Notes: generated by a model from the letters alone, not told the origin. A DNA stretch of 64,000 nt from Balneolaceae bacterium (GCA_017643365.1 JAEPNO010000004.1:194904-258903); one strand, 5' to 3'. Positions 17,080 through 26,225 are shown, counted from the stretch's first letter. Translations and numbers: made by a program.

Positions 17080-19512
17080 ATGGACAAAGAGACTAATGTA
17101 TTCCCAATTACAAATTTAAAAGACTTATCGGCAAACTATCGTTTGCTTGAAGTAATTGGTCTTAGAAGTACTGGTGATGACTATGATAGTAATATCCAGT
17201 TCATTACTAAAAAGCTTTCATTTTCATTGCGGCATCCTGTGATTGTTATTCACCGAGATAATGTGCCTTATTTAGTTGTAAAAGATAATCAGGAAATTCT
17301 CGAAGCTATTCCAAACGAAGGTTTTGAAGCAAAAAAAGGGGAATACGTGTATTTCCAAGATACTGGTGAATCTCAATACATCGATTTTGAAAGTCAAGAT
17401 CCCTCAGAAAAGCAAATTATACTAAGGTTTCTTCAGTTCGATATTTCGGGTGAGATTCGGAAAGATAACCGTTTATGGCAACCGCGAACAGGAGATGCTT
17501 TTTTTAGCAAGAATACATATAACGGTAATAATAGGGATGTAGATATTTTTGATGGTTTTTTGGCACGAGTGGTAGAGCTCCCTTCCGGTGGTTATGGAAT
17601 TAGTGTAGATATCACTAAAAAATATGTCTCTAGAAAACCACTTAAAGCACAATTATCAAAAAATGAGTTCAATCATATAAAGCGGAATAAGAAACGTCTA
17701 ATTTATCGTTACGGTAAAACTTGGTTTGAAATAAAACCTGATGAGCTCAGTCCACTAGGCATTTCTAGATATCGCTTCAAAAGAGGAGATACATCTTTAA
17801 CGCTGCTTGAAGATATTCGGCAAGTATATAATGGAAGTATGCCACCTGGCATTGCGAAACTAGCAGATAGTGCTTCTGTTTTAATATATAGAAATAAGAA
17901 TGCGGATATGCAGCCTAAAGGGGCAGTTGCTGCTATGTGTTATATAACTTATGACACAGAAGATTATGAGGTTAGAGGATTACATAGGAAATCTATTATT
18001 GCTCCATTTTACAGAAGGAGAAAGAGCAGAATTGTAGCAAAAAAATTTCTAAGCAACCTAAAATTTGGAAATACTGAAATCAAACTTTCAAGTAATCCAT
18101 TAAAGTTTGATTTGAATACATTCAAGATGCCTAATCTACGATTTAATAATGAGGTTATCTTAGGTTGTGAGAATAGCGAAAAGTCCAACATAACTGTTTC
18201 AAAAGAAAGGTTTGGTTCAGAAAGAAAAAAGCTATTACTCTCCTCGGAGGTCGGTTTCTTTACAAATAGTCCATTCATGAGGCAATACATTCTTATTCCT
18301 GAGACGATATATAACAGTTTTGCTAATGAGAAATATTTTCTGAAAGACTTATCAAATATGGTGGATAGAATGCATCCTACAGATGCAGGTTGGAAACCTG
18401 AAATTATACCTTATGATGACAGAAACAAAACAAATTCACTTGATATAGGATTCGAAATTCTTTCAAAATTAAGGCAAAAAATTAGCATGATTAACCGAGC
18501 ATACGCTGTGGTTATACTGCCAAGTCATCTTGAAAGAGATAAAAAAATGCATGATGAAACTGCTGCATTAGTTGTTTCTGAATCTTTAAGTGATTTCAAT
18601 GTTATGACAAGCATTATGCATACTAAAACTCTTAACGCTTGTTTTGGCCATAGGGAAGTGAATGGTGAGGTAGAATATTTTATAAAGAGTGGTGAAAGAG
18701 GAAGATTTCAAAAATTATATGAACGCTATCTGTTTGGTGTTGCTATTAATCAGGTTTTATTAAACAATGAAAGATGGCCTTTTATATTAGCTGATCCGTT
18801 GCATGCGGATTTAATTGTTGGAATCGATGTAAAGGAGCATATTGCAGGTTTTACTTTTATAGATAAATATTCTCAAAATATTTTACCTACCTGGGATAAG
18901 TCTCAAAGCAAAGAAAAATTGACAGAAGATCAAGTAAGTAGAATGCTTGTTAACCACATTCAAGTTTTTGCTGAAAATTCTGATGATCCTCTAAGAAATA
19001 TTGCCATTCATAGAGATGGACGAGTTTTTAAATCAGAAATTCAGGGTGTAAAAAAGGCGATTGATCATCTGATTCTATCTAAGGTTCTACCCGAAGATGT
19101 CTCAATAAATATCGTTGAAATTCCAAAGTCCTCAAAGGTTCCTTTTAGAATCTATGAGGTTGTAAACCAATTTGATATTTGGGAAGCATCTAGAGATAAT
19201 GGTGAAGTATTAAATCCCTCTGTAGGGACCTATTTGGTAATGAATGAAGAAGAAGCATATGTGTGTACTACAGGTAGAGAGTTTAACAAAAAAGGAACAT
19301 CCAAACCTTTATATGTCAAGTTTAAAGAAGGAGGAATGTCTTTTGGTAACATTCTAGAAGATATCTACAAGCTTTCTTGTTTAACATATACTAAACCTGA
19401 TGATTGTTCTCGAAATCCAATCACGATCAGTATGACTGATAGAAGGATAAATCTTCTTGGTAGTACATACAACACACAGAAAATTGGTTTAATGAAATCA
19501 ATTCAACAATAG
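17080..19512 (+). CDS. Long prokaryotic Argonaute (pAgo) with intact PIWI site
   Basis: An 810-residue protein I recognise as Argonaute from its C-terminal half. The N-terminal part (1-450) has N-domain-like strands (IFDGFLARVVELPSGGYGIS) and room for a PAZ-like domain. MID begins near 473 (AYAVVILPSHLERDKK). PIWI carries D583 in GIDVKEHIAGF, D646 in IAIHRDGR, a candidate glutamate finger at E612/E616 and a fourth acidic residue at D774/D775 in KPDDCSRNPIT. The segments NPSVGTYLVMN and EEAYVCTTG are canonical PIWI. The catalytic tetrad therefore seems complete, predicting guide-directed DNA or RNA cleavage. No clear YK/HK guide-5'-end motif is visible in MID. The longer frame from TTG 16939 overlaps the nuclease and is rejected. 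Confidence 0.88.
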   Translation: MDKETNVFPITNLKDLSANYRLLEVIGLRSTGDDYDSNIQFITKKLSFSLRHPVIVIHRDNVPYLVVKDNQEILEAIPNEGFEAKKGEYVYFQDTGESQYIDFESQDPSEKQIILRFLQFDISGEIRKDNRLWQPRTGDAFFSKNTYNGNNRDVDIFDGFLARVVELPSGGYGISVDITKKYVSRKPLKAQLSKNEFNHIKRNKKRLIYRYGKTWFEIKPDELSPLGISRYRFKRGDTSLTLLEDIRQVYNGSMPPGIAKLADSASVLIYRNKNADMQPKGAVAAMCYITYDTEDYEVRGLHRKSIIAPFYRRRKSRIVAKKFLSNLKFGNTEIKLSSNPLKFDLNTFKMPNLRFNNEVILGCENSEKSNITVSKERFGSERKKLLLSSEVGFFTNSPFMRQYILIPETIYNSFANEKYFLKDLSNMVDRMHPTDAGWKPEIIPYDDRNKTNSLDIGFEILSKLRQKISMINRAYAVVILPSHLERDKKMHDETAALVVSESLSDFNVMTSIMHTKTLNACFGHREVNGEVEYFIKSGERGRFQKLYERYLFGVAINQVLLNNERWPFILADPLHADLIVGIDVKEHIAGFTFIDKYSQNILPTWDKSQSKEKLTEDQVSRMLVNHIQVFAENSDDPLRNIAIHRDGRVFKSEIQGVKKAIDHLILSKVLPEDVSINIVEIPKSSKVPFRIYEVVNQFDIWEASRDNGEVLNPSVGTYLVMNEEEAYVCTTGREFNKKGTSKPLYVKFKEGGMSFGNILEDIYKLSCLTYTKPDDCSRNPITISMTDRRINLLGSTYNTQKIGLMKSIQQ

Positions 19513-19517
19513 GTGAA

Positions 19518-19889
19518 ATGATGAGTGATACTGGACTAAATGCAACTATATATTATCTGACAAGCAAATACCTAGAGATAATCAATGACTTTTTGATAGC
19601 TATTCAGGATGACGCTGAAAAACTATCTGTAGAGCAATTAAATGAAATAAAGGAGCTCATAGAAAACTTACAAGATGAAGAAATAATTGACACGAGGATA
19701 CAAACACTTAGTGTCATAATTGAAAGTCAATTACGTGAAAATAGACTTTCACCAAAGCAATTTTATTCTACTCTTAATGAAAATTTGGATGAGAGAAGGT
19801 ATGAAGCATTAGCAAAAAATCTAGACCACGTGATTATTGCTTTAGACAATGAGTATTCACACGCACTAGCTAAAATGAAACAAGTATAA
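19518..19889 (+). CDS. Small helical protein of the Argonaute operon
   Basis: A 123-residue, almost entirely helical, acidic protein with no motif I recognise. Several amphipathic segments (EQLNEIKELIENLQDEE, IETQL-type, EALAKNLDHVIIALDNEYSHALAKM) suggest a helical bundle. It starts six bases after the Argonaute stop and overlaps the metallopeptidase start by TAATG, so it is co-translated with both neighbours. It could be an inhibitor, adaptor or substrate of the metallopeptidase. Function unknown. Confidence 0.7.
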   Translation: MMSDTGLNATIYYLTSKYLEIINDFLIAIQDDAEKLSVEQLNEIKELIENLQDEEIIDTRIQTLSVIIESQLRENRLSPKQFYSTLNENLDERRYEALAKNLDHVIIALDNEYSHALAKMKQV

Positions 19890-21028
19890 TGGTAGATTAT
19901 ATTGATGGTGCGATTTTAGAGAATATTCAAAAAGCGAGGATACTTAAGAGTAAGTTTCCAGGAGCTAAAGAGTCCAGTATTTATTTTGAGTCTTTAATTG
20001 CAAAGGCAACTGTAGAGATAGAATCGACTATTCAGAAATTAGTCCAACTCCTTCATAATCAGGACTATTCAAAACCCGAAAATCTCCAACAAAAATTCAG
20101 GAAATTTAAAGCCATCTTAAGTGAATTGCATGTTTTAGAAAATGTAATTGTGGCTGCGATTAGTAGAAGGCATGCCGACGATGATTATGCTAATCAGCTA
20201 ATAAGACAAATTTGTAGTGAAATTGAGTATCCTACTCAATCACCTGTCGTTTCCTGTTTATCGCAACATTACTATAGAATTTTTCCTTATTACAATTTTG
20301 TATGTATGCCTCTTTTGGAGTCCGATTTTTTGCTTCATCTACCTGATCTTTATCATGAAATATGTCACCCACTAATTTCCGTTGATAACCCCAATACTGA
20401 TGCCATAAAATTAGCAAGAGGGAAACTTAATCGAGACGTAAAGAAATATTTCAAGGGAGAAATTAGTAGGCTTCAAATGAATCAATTCGAGAACTCACCA
20501 AATCTAAATATGCACTTTGTTTGGAGAGATTCTTGGGTTGATAAATGGTCGGAAGAATTTTTTTGTGATTTATTTGCCACGCTAACACTAGGACCGGCTT
20601 TCGTTTGGAGCAATCTTCATATGTGTGCAAAAATGGATTGGAGCCTCTATCAGATTCCTCATTTTCAGAAAACCTCGCACCCACCATCCGCGGCCAGAAT
20701 GCAAGCCATGTTTTATGCATTAGATTTAATAGGTTTCAATTCCGAAAGAAAGAATATTGAAATCGAGTGGGGCCAATTTGTTAGTGTTATAGGTACAACT
20801 CCGGATCAGGAATATCATATTGCTTTACCTGACAGCTTTCTTCAATTATCAGCTAATTACACACTTGAAGGAGTGAGAGGTTTGGGTTGCAAACTGGCAT
20901 CTGAAAATCAAGATGCACTGATTATAAAAACACTAAATGAAGCTTGGAATAAATTTTGGCAAAGTCCAGTCGAATTTTCAGATGAAGAGCAGTCTATGGT
21001 AAAAGCACTAAAAGCCCAACTGAATTGA
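19889..21028 (+). CDS. HEXXH metallopeptidase-like protein of the Argonaute operon
   Basis: A 379-residue protein. Residues 154-162 (LYHEICHPL) contain H156-E157-x-x-H160, a zinc-binding HEXXH with the catalytic Glu. About 65 residues later EEFFCDLFATLTLGPA supplies a glutamate/aspartate-rich helix (E222/E223, D227), the usual place for the third ligand in gluzincins, and SHPPSAARM (H264) follows. The N-terminal 130 residues are helical. No signal peptide is seen, so it is cytoplasmic. It is translationally coupled on both sides (TAATG; TTGA). A protease next to an Argonaute suggests proteolytic activation of an effector or regulator, which is inference only. Confidence 0.75.
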   Translation: MVDYIDGAILENIQKARILKSKFPGAKESSIYFESLIAKATVEIESTIQKLVQLLHNQDYSKPENLQQKFRKFKAILSELHVLENVIVAAISRRHADDDYANQLIRQICSEIEYPTQSPVVSCLSQHYYRIFPYYNFVCMPLLESDFLLHLPDLYHEICHPLISVDNPNTDAIKLARGKLNRDVKKYFKGEISRLQMNQFENSPNLNMHFVWRDSWVDKWSEEFFCDLFATLTLGPAFVWSNLHMCAKMDWSLYQIPHFQKTSHPPSAARMQAMFYALDLIGFNSERKNIEIEWGQFVSVIGTTPDQEYHIALPDSFLQLSANYTLEGVRGLGCKLASENQDALIIKTLNEAWNKFWQSPVEFSDEEQSMVKALKAQLN

Positions 21029-23178
21029 AAATTTCAAATGCTAATATCGCGCTAGAATTTGCAAGGAGAACAAATGTGTCTTTTTTTCTTACCGGAAGAG
21101 CTGGAACTGGTAAGTCAACATTGCTTCAACAAATTATTAAAGAGTCTGATAAGAACATGGTTGTTCTTGCTCCTACTGGAATTGCAGCCCTCAATGTAAA
21201 TGGAATGACAATCCATTCTTTTTTTGGGCTGCCATCACGCATGCTTTTAATCCGCGATGAAGCAGTTAAAGCATTTTGGTCAAATTCTGAGAAAAGAAAG
21301 CTCATAGAATCTTTAGATACCGTAATTATTGACGAAGTATCTATGGTAAGAGCAGATTTAATGGACGCAATTGACTATTCGCTCAGGATAAACTCGAATA
21401 ATCCTCAACTTCCTTTTGGTGGAAAGCAAATGATATTTGTTGGAGATTTATTCCAATTAGAGCCGATTGTAAGTAAAGAAAAAGAACAAAGGTATATTAA
21501 ACAGTTTTACCAATCCGCACATTTTTTCCAGGCTAAAGCCTTTAACGATTTTAAATTTATCACAATTGAACTTGATCAAGTTTTTAGACAGCGTGATGAA
21601 AATTTCGTGAAACTGCTTGATAGAATTAGAACGGGAGTATTTGATCATAATGACTTACAAATATTAAATACTCGGGTTCGAAAACCTATAGAGGGTGTGC
21701 TCGCCTTGACTACACGTGTAGATATAGCAAATGAAATTAATAAAAAAGAGTTTTTGGCTCTTGATGGTCAATCGCATTCCTTCCAAGCTATTGTTAAAGG
21801 GAATTTTCAAACTGCTGTAAATCCAGCCGATCAAACTTTGGATTTGAAGATAGGTTCACAGATAATATTTATAAAAAATGATAAGGAAGGAAGGTGGGTC
21901 AATGGAACACTTGGTCGAGTTCACTATTTGACGGAAAATTCTATTCAGGTTGAATTAACTAATGGCAATATATATCAAGTAGATAGAGAAGTATGGGATA
22001 ATGTTAAGTATTCATTTAATTCTGTTACTAATAGAGTAGAAGCACAAAGAATAGGAACCTATAAGCAATTTCCTTTAAAACCAGCCTGGGCAATTACGAT
22101 TCATAAAAGTCAAGGAATGACATTTAGCAAACTCATAATAGATTTTGGCACTGGGACATTTGCCAACGGCCAAGCTTATGTAGCTTTAAGTAGGGTACAA
22201 TCTTTGGATGGTCTTTTTCTGAAAAGGTCAGTAAAGGCTGAAGATATTATGGTAGATCTAAGCCTCAATTCAGTTAGTGATCAGTTTAGTTCAAAGGAGC
22301 TGTTAGTAGAATTGACAGCTGCGAAAAAAGAATACTCTCTTTTGGAGTCTAGAAATTTCATAGAACGGGGAAATTATTATCTCTATGATGCATTGAAATC
22401 TGTGATCAGAAGCGATTGGGGAGGGGCATATTTCAAATTTTTTAAAGCTTTTGGAATACTTACATCTGATGATTTTATCATACAAAATGAAAAGTTTTTA
22501 GAATTACAATCACAGGCATTAGAAACTATAAGGTTAATGGACGCTGTTAATGATCATAATTTTTCGTTTGTCTGTGGAGTAATTAGTTTTCTGAATAACG
22601 ATTTTGAGAAGGCAGTTAATTCTTTTAAAAGAATTAGTAAATATGAAGAAGGGCTAGTTCAATATTTCTTATCTAAGAGTTTGCTTTTAAATCAATCCCC
22701 TTATCAATCCTTAGAGGCAATTGATCGATCACTAGAGATTGTTCCATCATCCAGAGGTTATTACCAAAAAGCAATGATATTTAATCCTTATGAGCAATAC
22801 CATAGCGAAGAGCAATTAATTAGTAGGGATTTATATATTGAAAATCTTCTATTTTCGTTGAATTCAAATATAAGTAACTATTCGTCCTATCGAGCTCTAC
22901 TTAATTATATTCAACATGAAGATTTAGCATTAGATTTGCCAGATGAAAGTGTTTATTTGAGTGAAATAAAGAAATCAAAAATCGATGCAGAATTTTTTGA
23001 AAAAATGAGACGAAAGCTTCAAAAAAATAAACCTAAGCTACTCAACTTAACTTTTTCAGTTGATGAAATTCAAGAAATGGAAAAAGTTGAGGAAGAAGAG
23101 TTATTCGAAGAATACGAAATATCTGAACAAGATTTAATGGAAGATGGGTTAGATGAATACTTTGATGATGGGTATTAG
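21025..23178 (+). CDS. Pif1/RecD-type SF1 helicase with C-terminal extension
   Basis: A 717-residue superfamily-1B helicase with TTG start overlapping the previous stop. Motifs are visible in order: Walker A GRAGTGKST (about 23-31), TPTGIAALN-like PTGIAALNVNG, Walker B IIDEVSMV, GDLFQLEP and the C-terminal IHKSQGMTF with AYVALSRVQSLDGLFL. This is the Pif1/RecD pattern, predicting 5'-3' unwinding. The region after ~430 contains TPR-like helical repeats and ends in a very acidic tail (EEEELFEEYEISEQDLMED). It probably unwinds target or guide-loaded DNA for the Argonaute/nuclease. It closes the operon; the next gene is on the opposite strand. Confidence 0.85.
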   Translation: MKISNANIALEFARRTNVSFFLTGRAGTGKSTLLQQIIKESDKNMVVLAPTGIAALNVNGMTIHSFFGLPSRMLLIRDEAVKAFWSNSEKRKLIESLDTVIIDEVSMVRADLMDAIDYSLRINSNNPQLPFGGKQMIFVGDLFQLEPIVSKEKEQRYIKQFYQSAHFFQAKAFNDFKFITIELDQVFRQRDENFVKLLDRIRTGVFDHNDLQILNTRVRKPIEGVLALTTRVDIANEINKKEFLALDGQSHSFQAIVKGNFQTAVNPADQTLDLKIGSQIIFIKNDKEGRWVNGTLGRVHYLTENSIQVELTNGNIYQVDREVWDNVKYSFNSVTNRVEAQRIGTYKQFPLKPAWAITIHKSQGMTFSKLIIDFGTGTFANGQAYVALSRVQSLDGLFLKRSVKAEDIMVDLSLNSVSDQFSSKELLVELTAAKKEYSLLESRNFIERGNYYLYDALKSVIRSDWGGAYFKFFKAFGILTSDDFIIQNEKFLELQSQALETIRLMDAVNDHNFSFVCGVISFLNNDFEKAVNSFKRISKYEEGLVQYFLSKSLLLNQSPYQSLEAIDRSLEIVPSSRGYYQKAMIFNPYEQYHSEEQLISRDLYIENLLFSLNSNISNYSSYRALLNYIQHEDLALDLPDESVYLSEIKKSKIDAEFFEKMRRKLQKNKPKLLNLTFSVDEIQEMEKVEEEELFEEYEISEQDLMEDGLDEYFDDGY

Positions 23179-23264
23179 TTAACAGTTAGATTTCATCGTC
23201 AGTACTAATACCATTAGCGCTAAATAGAAAAATTTGGATAAGGATTTTTTTTCAGAAATTAACT

Positions 23265-23735
23265 TTACAGAGATTCATCTCTATTTTTTTCAACTACAAC
23301 CAAATCTCCACAAGCTGTCCACTTTTTAAAGATGTAGTTGCTGTCCGAATGCTGATGAGGGATGGTCTTCAAGTTTATTATCCCATTAGCCCCTTTTAAG
23401 AAGGCATTGAATTTGAGTTCCCATATTGCCTTTTCAAAATCATCATGTTCAAGTATTGTTTCTAAATAAGATAAATTCTGGACTATTTTATGATTTCCAA
23501 CATGACTACTGCGGACTGTAATAATGGAATCAGATTTTTTATCTCGTTCAAATTGACATTCAGAGCATAAATCCATTGGAGTAGAATAGCCAGGATCCTC
23601 CAGGTTAGCTTGATATGCTAAAATTCTATGATCTTCACACAGATGGGCTCCACATTCCGCACACCAATGGTCTCGAATAGGCCAAAAGAAAAAAAACCAG
23701 TCTCTAGAATCTTTGTCGCAATATTTACATTTCAT
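23265..23735 (-). CDS. Small zinc-binding protein, unknown function
   Basis: A 156-residue protein with several Cys clusters: CKYCDKDS at the N-terminus, CAECGAHLCEDH, and CSECQFERD, enough for two zinc sites. The C-terminal half (YLETILEHDDFEKAIWELKF) looks like a separate alpha/beta domain. An upstream in-frame extension (13 codons, from 23774) is hydrophobic and lacks an obvious role, so I prefer the ATG at 23735. It lies tail-to-tail with the helicase operon. Function unknown. Confidence 0.55.
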   Translation of the reverse strand: MKCKYCDKDSRDWFFFFWPIRDHWCAECGAHLCEDHRILAYQANLEDPGYSTPMDLCSECQFERDKKSDSIITVRSSHVGNHKIVQNLSYLETILEHDDFEKAIWELKFNAFLKGANGIINLKTIPHQHSDSNYIFKKWTACGDLVVVEKNRDESL

Positions 23736-23818
23736 GGAAATAAAAATTAATACAATTGTTAGTTGAATTTTCAATTCTAAATATAAAAGAGAAGTAAAAC
23801 TTCTCTTTACTCCAGTAT

Positions 23819-24460
23819 CTAACCCGAGGTAGAAACTGAAATGTCTTCTCTGTAAAATGGACCATTTTCTGGCTCCCGAACGATGAAAATGAATGAATCT
23901 ACATTGTTTAACTCTGTCTCGAATTTTAACCAGTCTTCCTCAGAAAATGCGGTAAGAACCTCGTAGTTTTTGAGCTGATTTACAGTAAGTCCACCAAGTC
24001 GAGAGTTGGTTTGCGATTCATCAAAAAATTGAGATGAAATCGTAACACCTTCTCTAGCTTGCATGAATATGCCTATTGTGTTGAGGTTAATTTCATCGTT
24101 TAGAGTTCTCGGAGATTGTAAATCTGAAGGGAACTCTACATTCATTAGTTCTAAATCGAACTTTAACAAATGAGCGTTTTTGTCTCCAATCATTACTTTG
24201 CCTCCATATTCTATAAAGGAAACTCGAATTGTAACACGTCTACTTATGGATGAAAGATTCGAATAGGTGCCGCCACGGTAATCAACATATCGAATACTGC
24301 CGGAATCAAATTCGCTTAAGCTTTGAACAATTTTAAATTTTTCATCAGGCGTATTGTTACAGGCAATTAGGAGCATTGCAGTCATAGACATGAGAATTAT
24401 GCGGAGATAAACCGAGATAATTTTCCTTAAACTCAGATCATATGTGTTAGTTTTTTTCAT
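23819..24460 (-). CDS. Predicted lipoprotein, unknown function
   Basis: A 213-residue protein with an N-terminal segment ending MTAMLLIAC, a good lipobox (L-I-A-C), after a charged, somewhat long n-region. The body is beta-rich with no recognised domain. It is divergent from the XRE gene at 24542, and an 18-bp perfect palindrome sits between the two. Confidence 0.6.
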   Translation of the reverse strand: MKKTNTYDLSLRKIISVYLRIILMSMTAMLLIACNNTPDEKFKIVQSLSEFDSGSIRYVDYRGGTYSNLSSISRRVTIRVSFIEYGGKVMIGDKNAHLLKFDLELMNVEFPSDLQSPRTLNDEINLNTIGIFMQAREGVTISSQFFDESQTNSRLGGLTVNQLKNYEVLTAFSEEDWLKFETELNNVDSFIFIVREPENGPFYREDISVSTSG

Positions 24461-24490
24461 TGTGATATTGAAATTTTGGTTAGAATATTT

Positions 24491-24508
24491 TGCACAATAT
24501 ATTGTGCA
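24491..24508. promoter_or_regulatory. Perfect 18-bp palindrome, likely operator
   Basis: TGCACAATATATTGTGCA reads the same on both strands. It lies between divergent genes, 31 bases from the lipoprotein start and 34 from the XRE start. The adjacent XRE protein is the obvious candidate binder. Confidence 0.7.
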
Positions 24509-24541
24509 TAGTCAAGCCTAGAATTCCCTGATACTTGGTTC

Positions 24542-24766
24542 ATGAAAACCAAGGAAGAAATTCAGGCCATTATTGGATTAAATGTTAGGAAAGCAAGAGA
24601 GGGAGCTGGGCTTTCACAGTTTGATTTGGCTCTTGAAAGCGATCTTCACCGAAACATGATTGATCTAATTGAGAGAGGCCAGACTATGCCTACGGTTTTC
24701 ACGATTTATAAGCTTTCTGAAGCATTAGAGCTTGAACTTTCAGAATTGTTAATAGGGGTGAAATAA
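24542..24766 (+). CDS. XRE-family HTH regulator
   Basis: A 74-residue protein almost entirely made of a Cro/C1-type HTH: GLNVRKAREGAGLSQFDLAL, then NMIDLIERGQTMPTVFTIYKLSEALEL. It lacks a dimerisation or sensor domain, like phage and plasmid control proteins. The upstream palindrome suggests autoregulation and control of the divergent lipoprotein gene. A terminator-like hairpin follows the stop. Confidence 0.8.
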   Translation: MKTKEEIQAIIGLNVRKAREGAGLSQFDLALESDLHRNMIDLIERGQTMPTVFTIYKLSEALELELSELLIGVK

Positions 24767-24771
24767 AAAAG

Positions 24772-24787
24772 GAAGCCCGAAGGCTTC
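24772..24787. terminator. Bidirectional terminator between convergent genes
   Basis: GAAGCC-CGAA-GGCTTC, a 6-bp stem with tetraloop, is flanked by an A-run on the left. It lies between the XRE stop and the stop of the opposite-strand gene. Confidence 0.55.
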
Positions 24788-24789
24788 TC

Positions 24790-25302
24790 TTATACTGCAA
24801 CTCCATTTTTTGAATATTCCTCTGGAGACTTATAATCCGCACGTTCAATAACCCGCTGATAATTTCCAGAAGGCTTTAGCTCAAAATATGCCACTTTACC
24901 ACTGGCATTCTTGTAGGGTAGAACGGACTCGATATTGGCATACACTTTCCCGTCTTCCACCTCATTGTGAACAACCAGAATATTACAGCTCATTCCAATG
25001 TAGGTTTCCAGATCAACCCCTTCTGTTAGCTCTACCTGAGTGAACTTCTGACCTCTGAAACGCTCTAAATCTTTGCGAAGATTACTCTTTTCATGTAGGC
25101 TCCATGTGTAGCGTTTAACGAGTATGAAAGGCTTATCCTCATCGTCAGTGAGCTGGGTCTCAAAGACCAGGGAGAGTTTGTGTTTAGCTCCCCAAGGACT
25201 TTCCTGCTGGCCAAGATCAACGGTGTCAACCAATACGGCTGCATGGAGTCCATCCGGGCATAGTGGGAACTCTTGGGGTTCGTCTTTTACAATTAGTGGC
25301 AT
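24790..25302 (-). CDS. Phage/element recombination-module protein, unknown
   Basis: A 170-residue protein starting MPLIVKDEPQEF, preceded on the coding strand by AAGGAGG, an excellent Shine-Dalgarno. The longer frame to 25407 overlaps the exonuclease gene and lacks one, so the shorter start is used. The sequence (DGLHAAVLVDTVDLGQQESPWG, LSLVFETQLTDDEDKPF) matches small proteins commonly placed beside YqaJ exonucleases, and may be a single-strand-binding or annealing-like factor. It overlaps the exonuclease stop by ten bases. Exact function unknown. Confidence 0.7.
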   Translation of the reverse strand: MPLIVKDEPQEFPLCPDGLHAAVLVDTVDLGQQESPWGAKHKLSLVFETQLTDDEDKPFILVKRYTWSLHEKSNLRKDLERFRGQKFTQVELTEGVDLETYIGMSCNILVVHNEVEDGKVYANIESVLPYKNASGKVAYFELKPSGNYQRVIERADYKSPEEYSKNGVAV

Positions 25303-26225
25303 AAAAACCTCCTTGTTTGTGTTGTGTGTAGAAATTGTTTGTACAGTTCTGGATGAGCCTTGCGAAACTCGCCGGTAGTTAATCGGCTTTGTGAGCTCGA
25401 CTTCCAACTAACCAGCTTGTTGCCAGCTAGTACCAGGCTTTCGCTGTTTTCCAGCCGGACTTTCAGCTTAGTTTTCAAGTGCTCTTCCATTTCCTCCAGC
25501 TCTTCCTTACGATCACGGACTTGAACAAGCTCTTTGTACAAATTGTAATCTTCTGGAGTAGCTTCGACCGTAGAGCCATCAGAAGTACCATAGAGGAGCA
25601 AAGCGTCCTCTCCGTTTATGGCTTCAGGCTGTTTGCCGCCAATCATGTGGATGTTCCACCAGTGGATAAGCTGATCCATGTTCTCAATAATGAGATTATC
25701 ATCACGCTGGATAAGCACAGGATCATGGAATACGCAGGTGTCCCTTTCGTACACTTGCAAGTAGGCAAGCTCATAGCTTGTGATTCCTAAATAGTGCTGG
25801 ATCTGTAAGATCCATTCTATCGGGTATTCACCATCCAAAGCTTTAAGCCGTTGGCTGGTTGTTGTTTTCAGTTCAAGGACAGCTGTTGAGGCTAATCCTT
25901 TCGAACTATCGGCGAGAACCATTCGGTCGATGTTCGCTCGTAAGAATGAATGCTCTGGATGCTGGTAGGTTTTATTTACCTGCCGGGTTTTAAGCCCGGT
26001 TACATCCTCGAAGTGTTGGCTAAGAATGGGCTCGAAGAAATGCCCGAACCTGAGAATGGGCGTTTCCTCAATGGGTGGGACTACGCCTCTTTTTCGGAGC
26101 CATAGCTGAAGGGGTGTCGAATACGGATTCTCACCGAGAATCGTAGCTACATCACTTCCTCCGATGTAATTAGCTCGCTCCTGTACCCAGTCTTGGGAGG
26201 GAAGCTGAGATTGTAGTGTTTGCAT
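25293..26225 (-). CDS. YqaJ/lambda-exonuclease-family recombinase
   Basis: A 310-residue nuclease. IGGSDVATILGENPYSTPLQLW (20-42) is the YqaJ N-terminal signature. Catalytic residues follow as D100 in NIDRM, E118-x-K120 in LELKT, and QIQHYL (Q143). The C-terminus has an acidic coiled coil (RKEELEEMEEHLKTKLK). These enzymes chew one strand of double-stranded DNA for single-strand annealing during phage or element replication. It is co-expressed with the preceding gene. It appears intact and of normal length. Confidence 0.85.
   Translation of the reverse strand: MQTLQSQLPSQDWVQERANYIGGSDVATILGENPYSTPLQLWLRKRGVVPPIEETPILRFGHFFEPILSQHFEDVTGLKTRQVNKTYQHPEHSFLRANIDRMVLADSSKGLASTAVLELKTTTSQRLKALDGEYPIEWILQIQHYLGITSYELAYLQVYERDTCVFHDPVLIQRDDNLIIENMDQLIHWWNIHMIGGKQPEAINGEDALLLYGTSDGSTVEATPEDYNLYKELVQVRDRKEELEEMEEHLKTKLKVRLENSESLVLAGNKLVSWKSSSQSRLTTGEFRKAHPELYKQFLHTTQTRRFLCH

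Noticed and set aside
17080..19512. PIWI-RE family as the identity of the Argonaute
   Set aside because: The sequence shows the normal D...D catalytic pattern and NPSVGTY segment of classical Argonautes, without an obvious R/E-type active site. A profile search should confirm.
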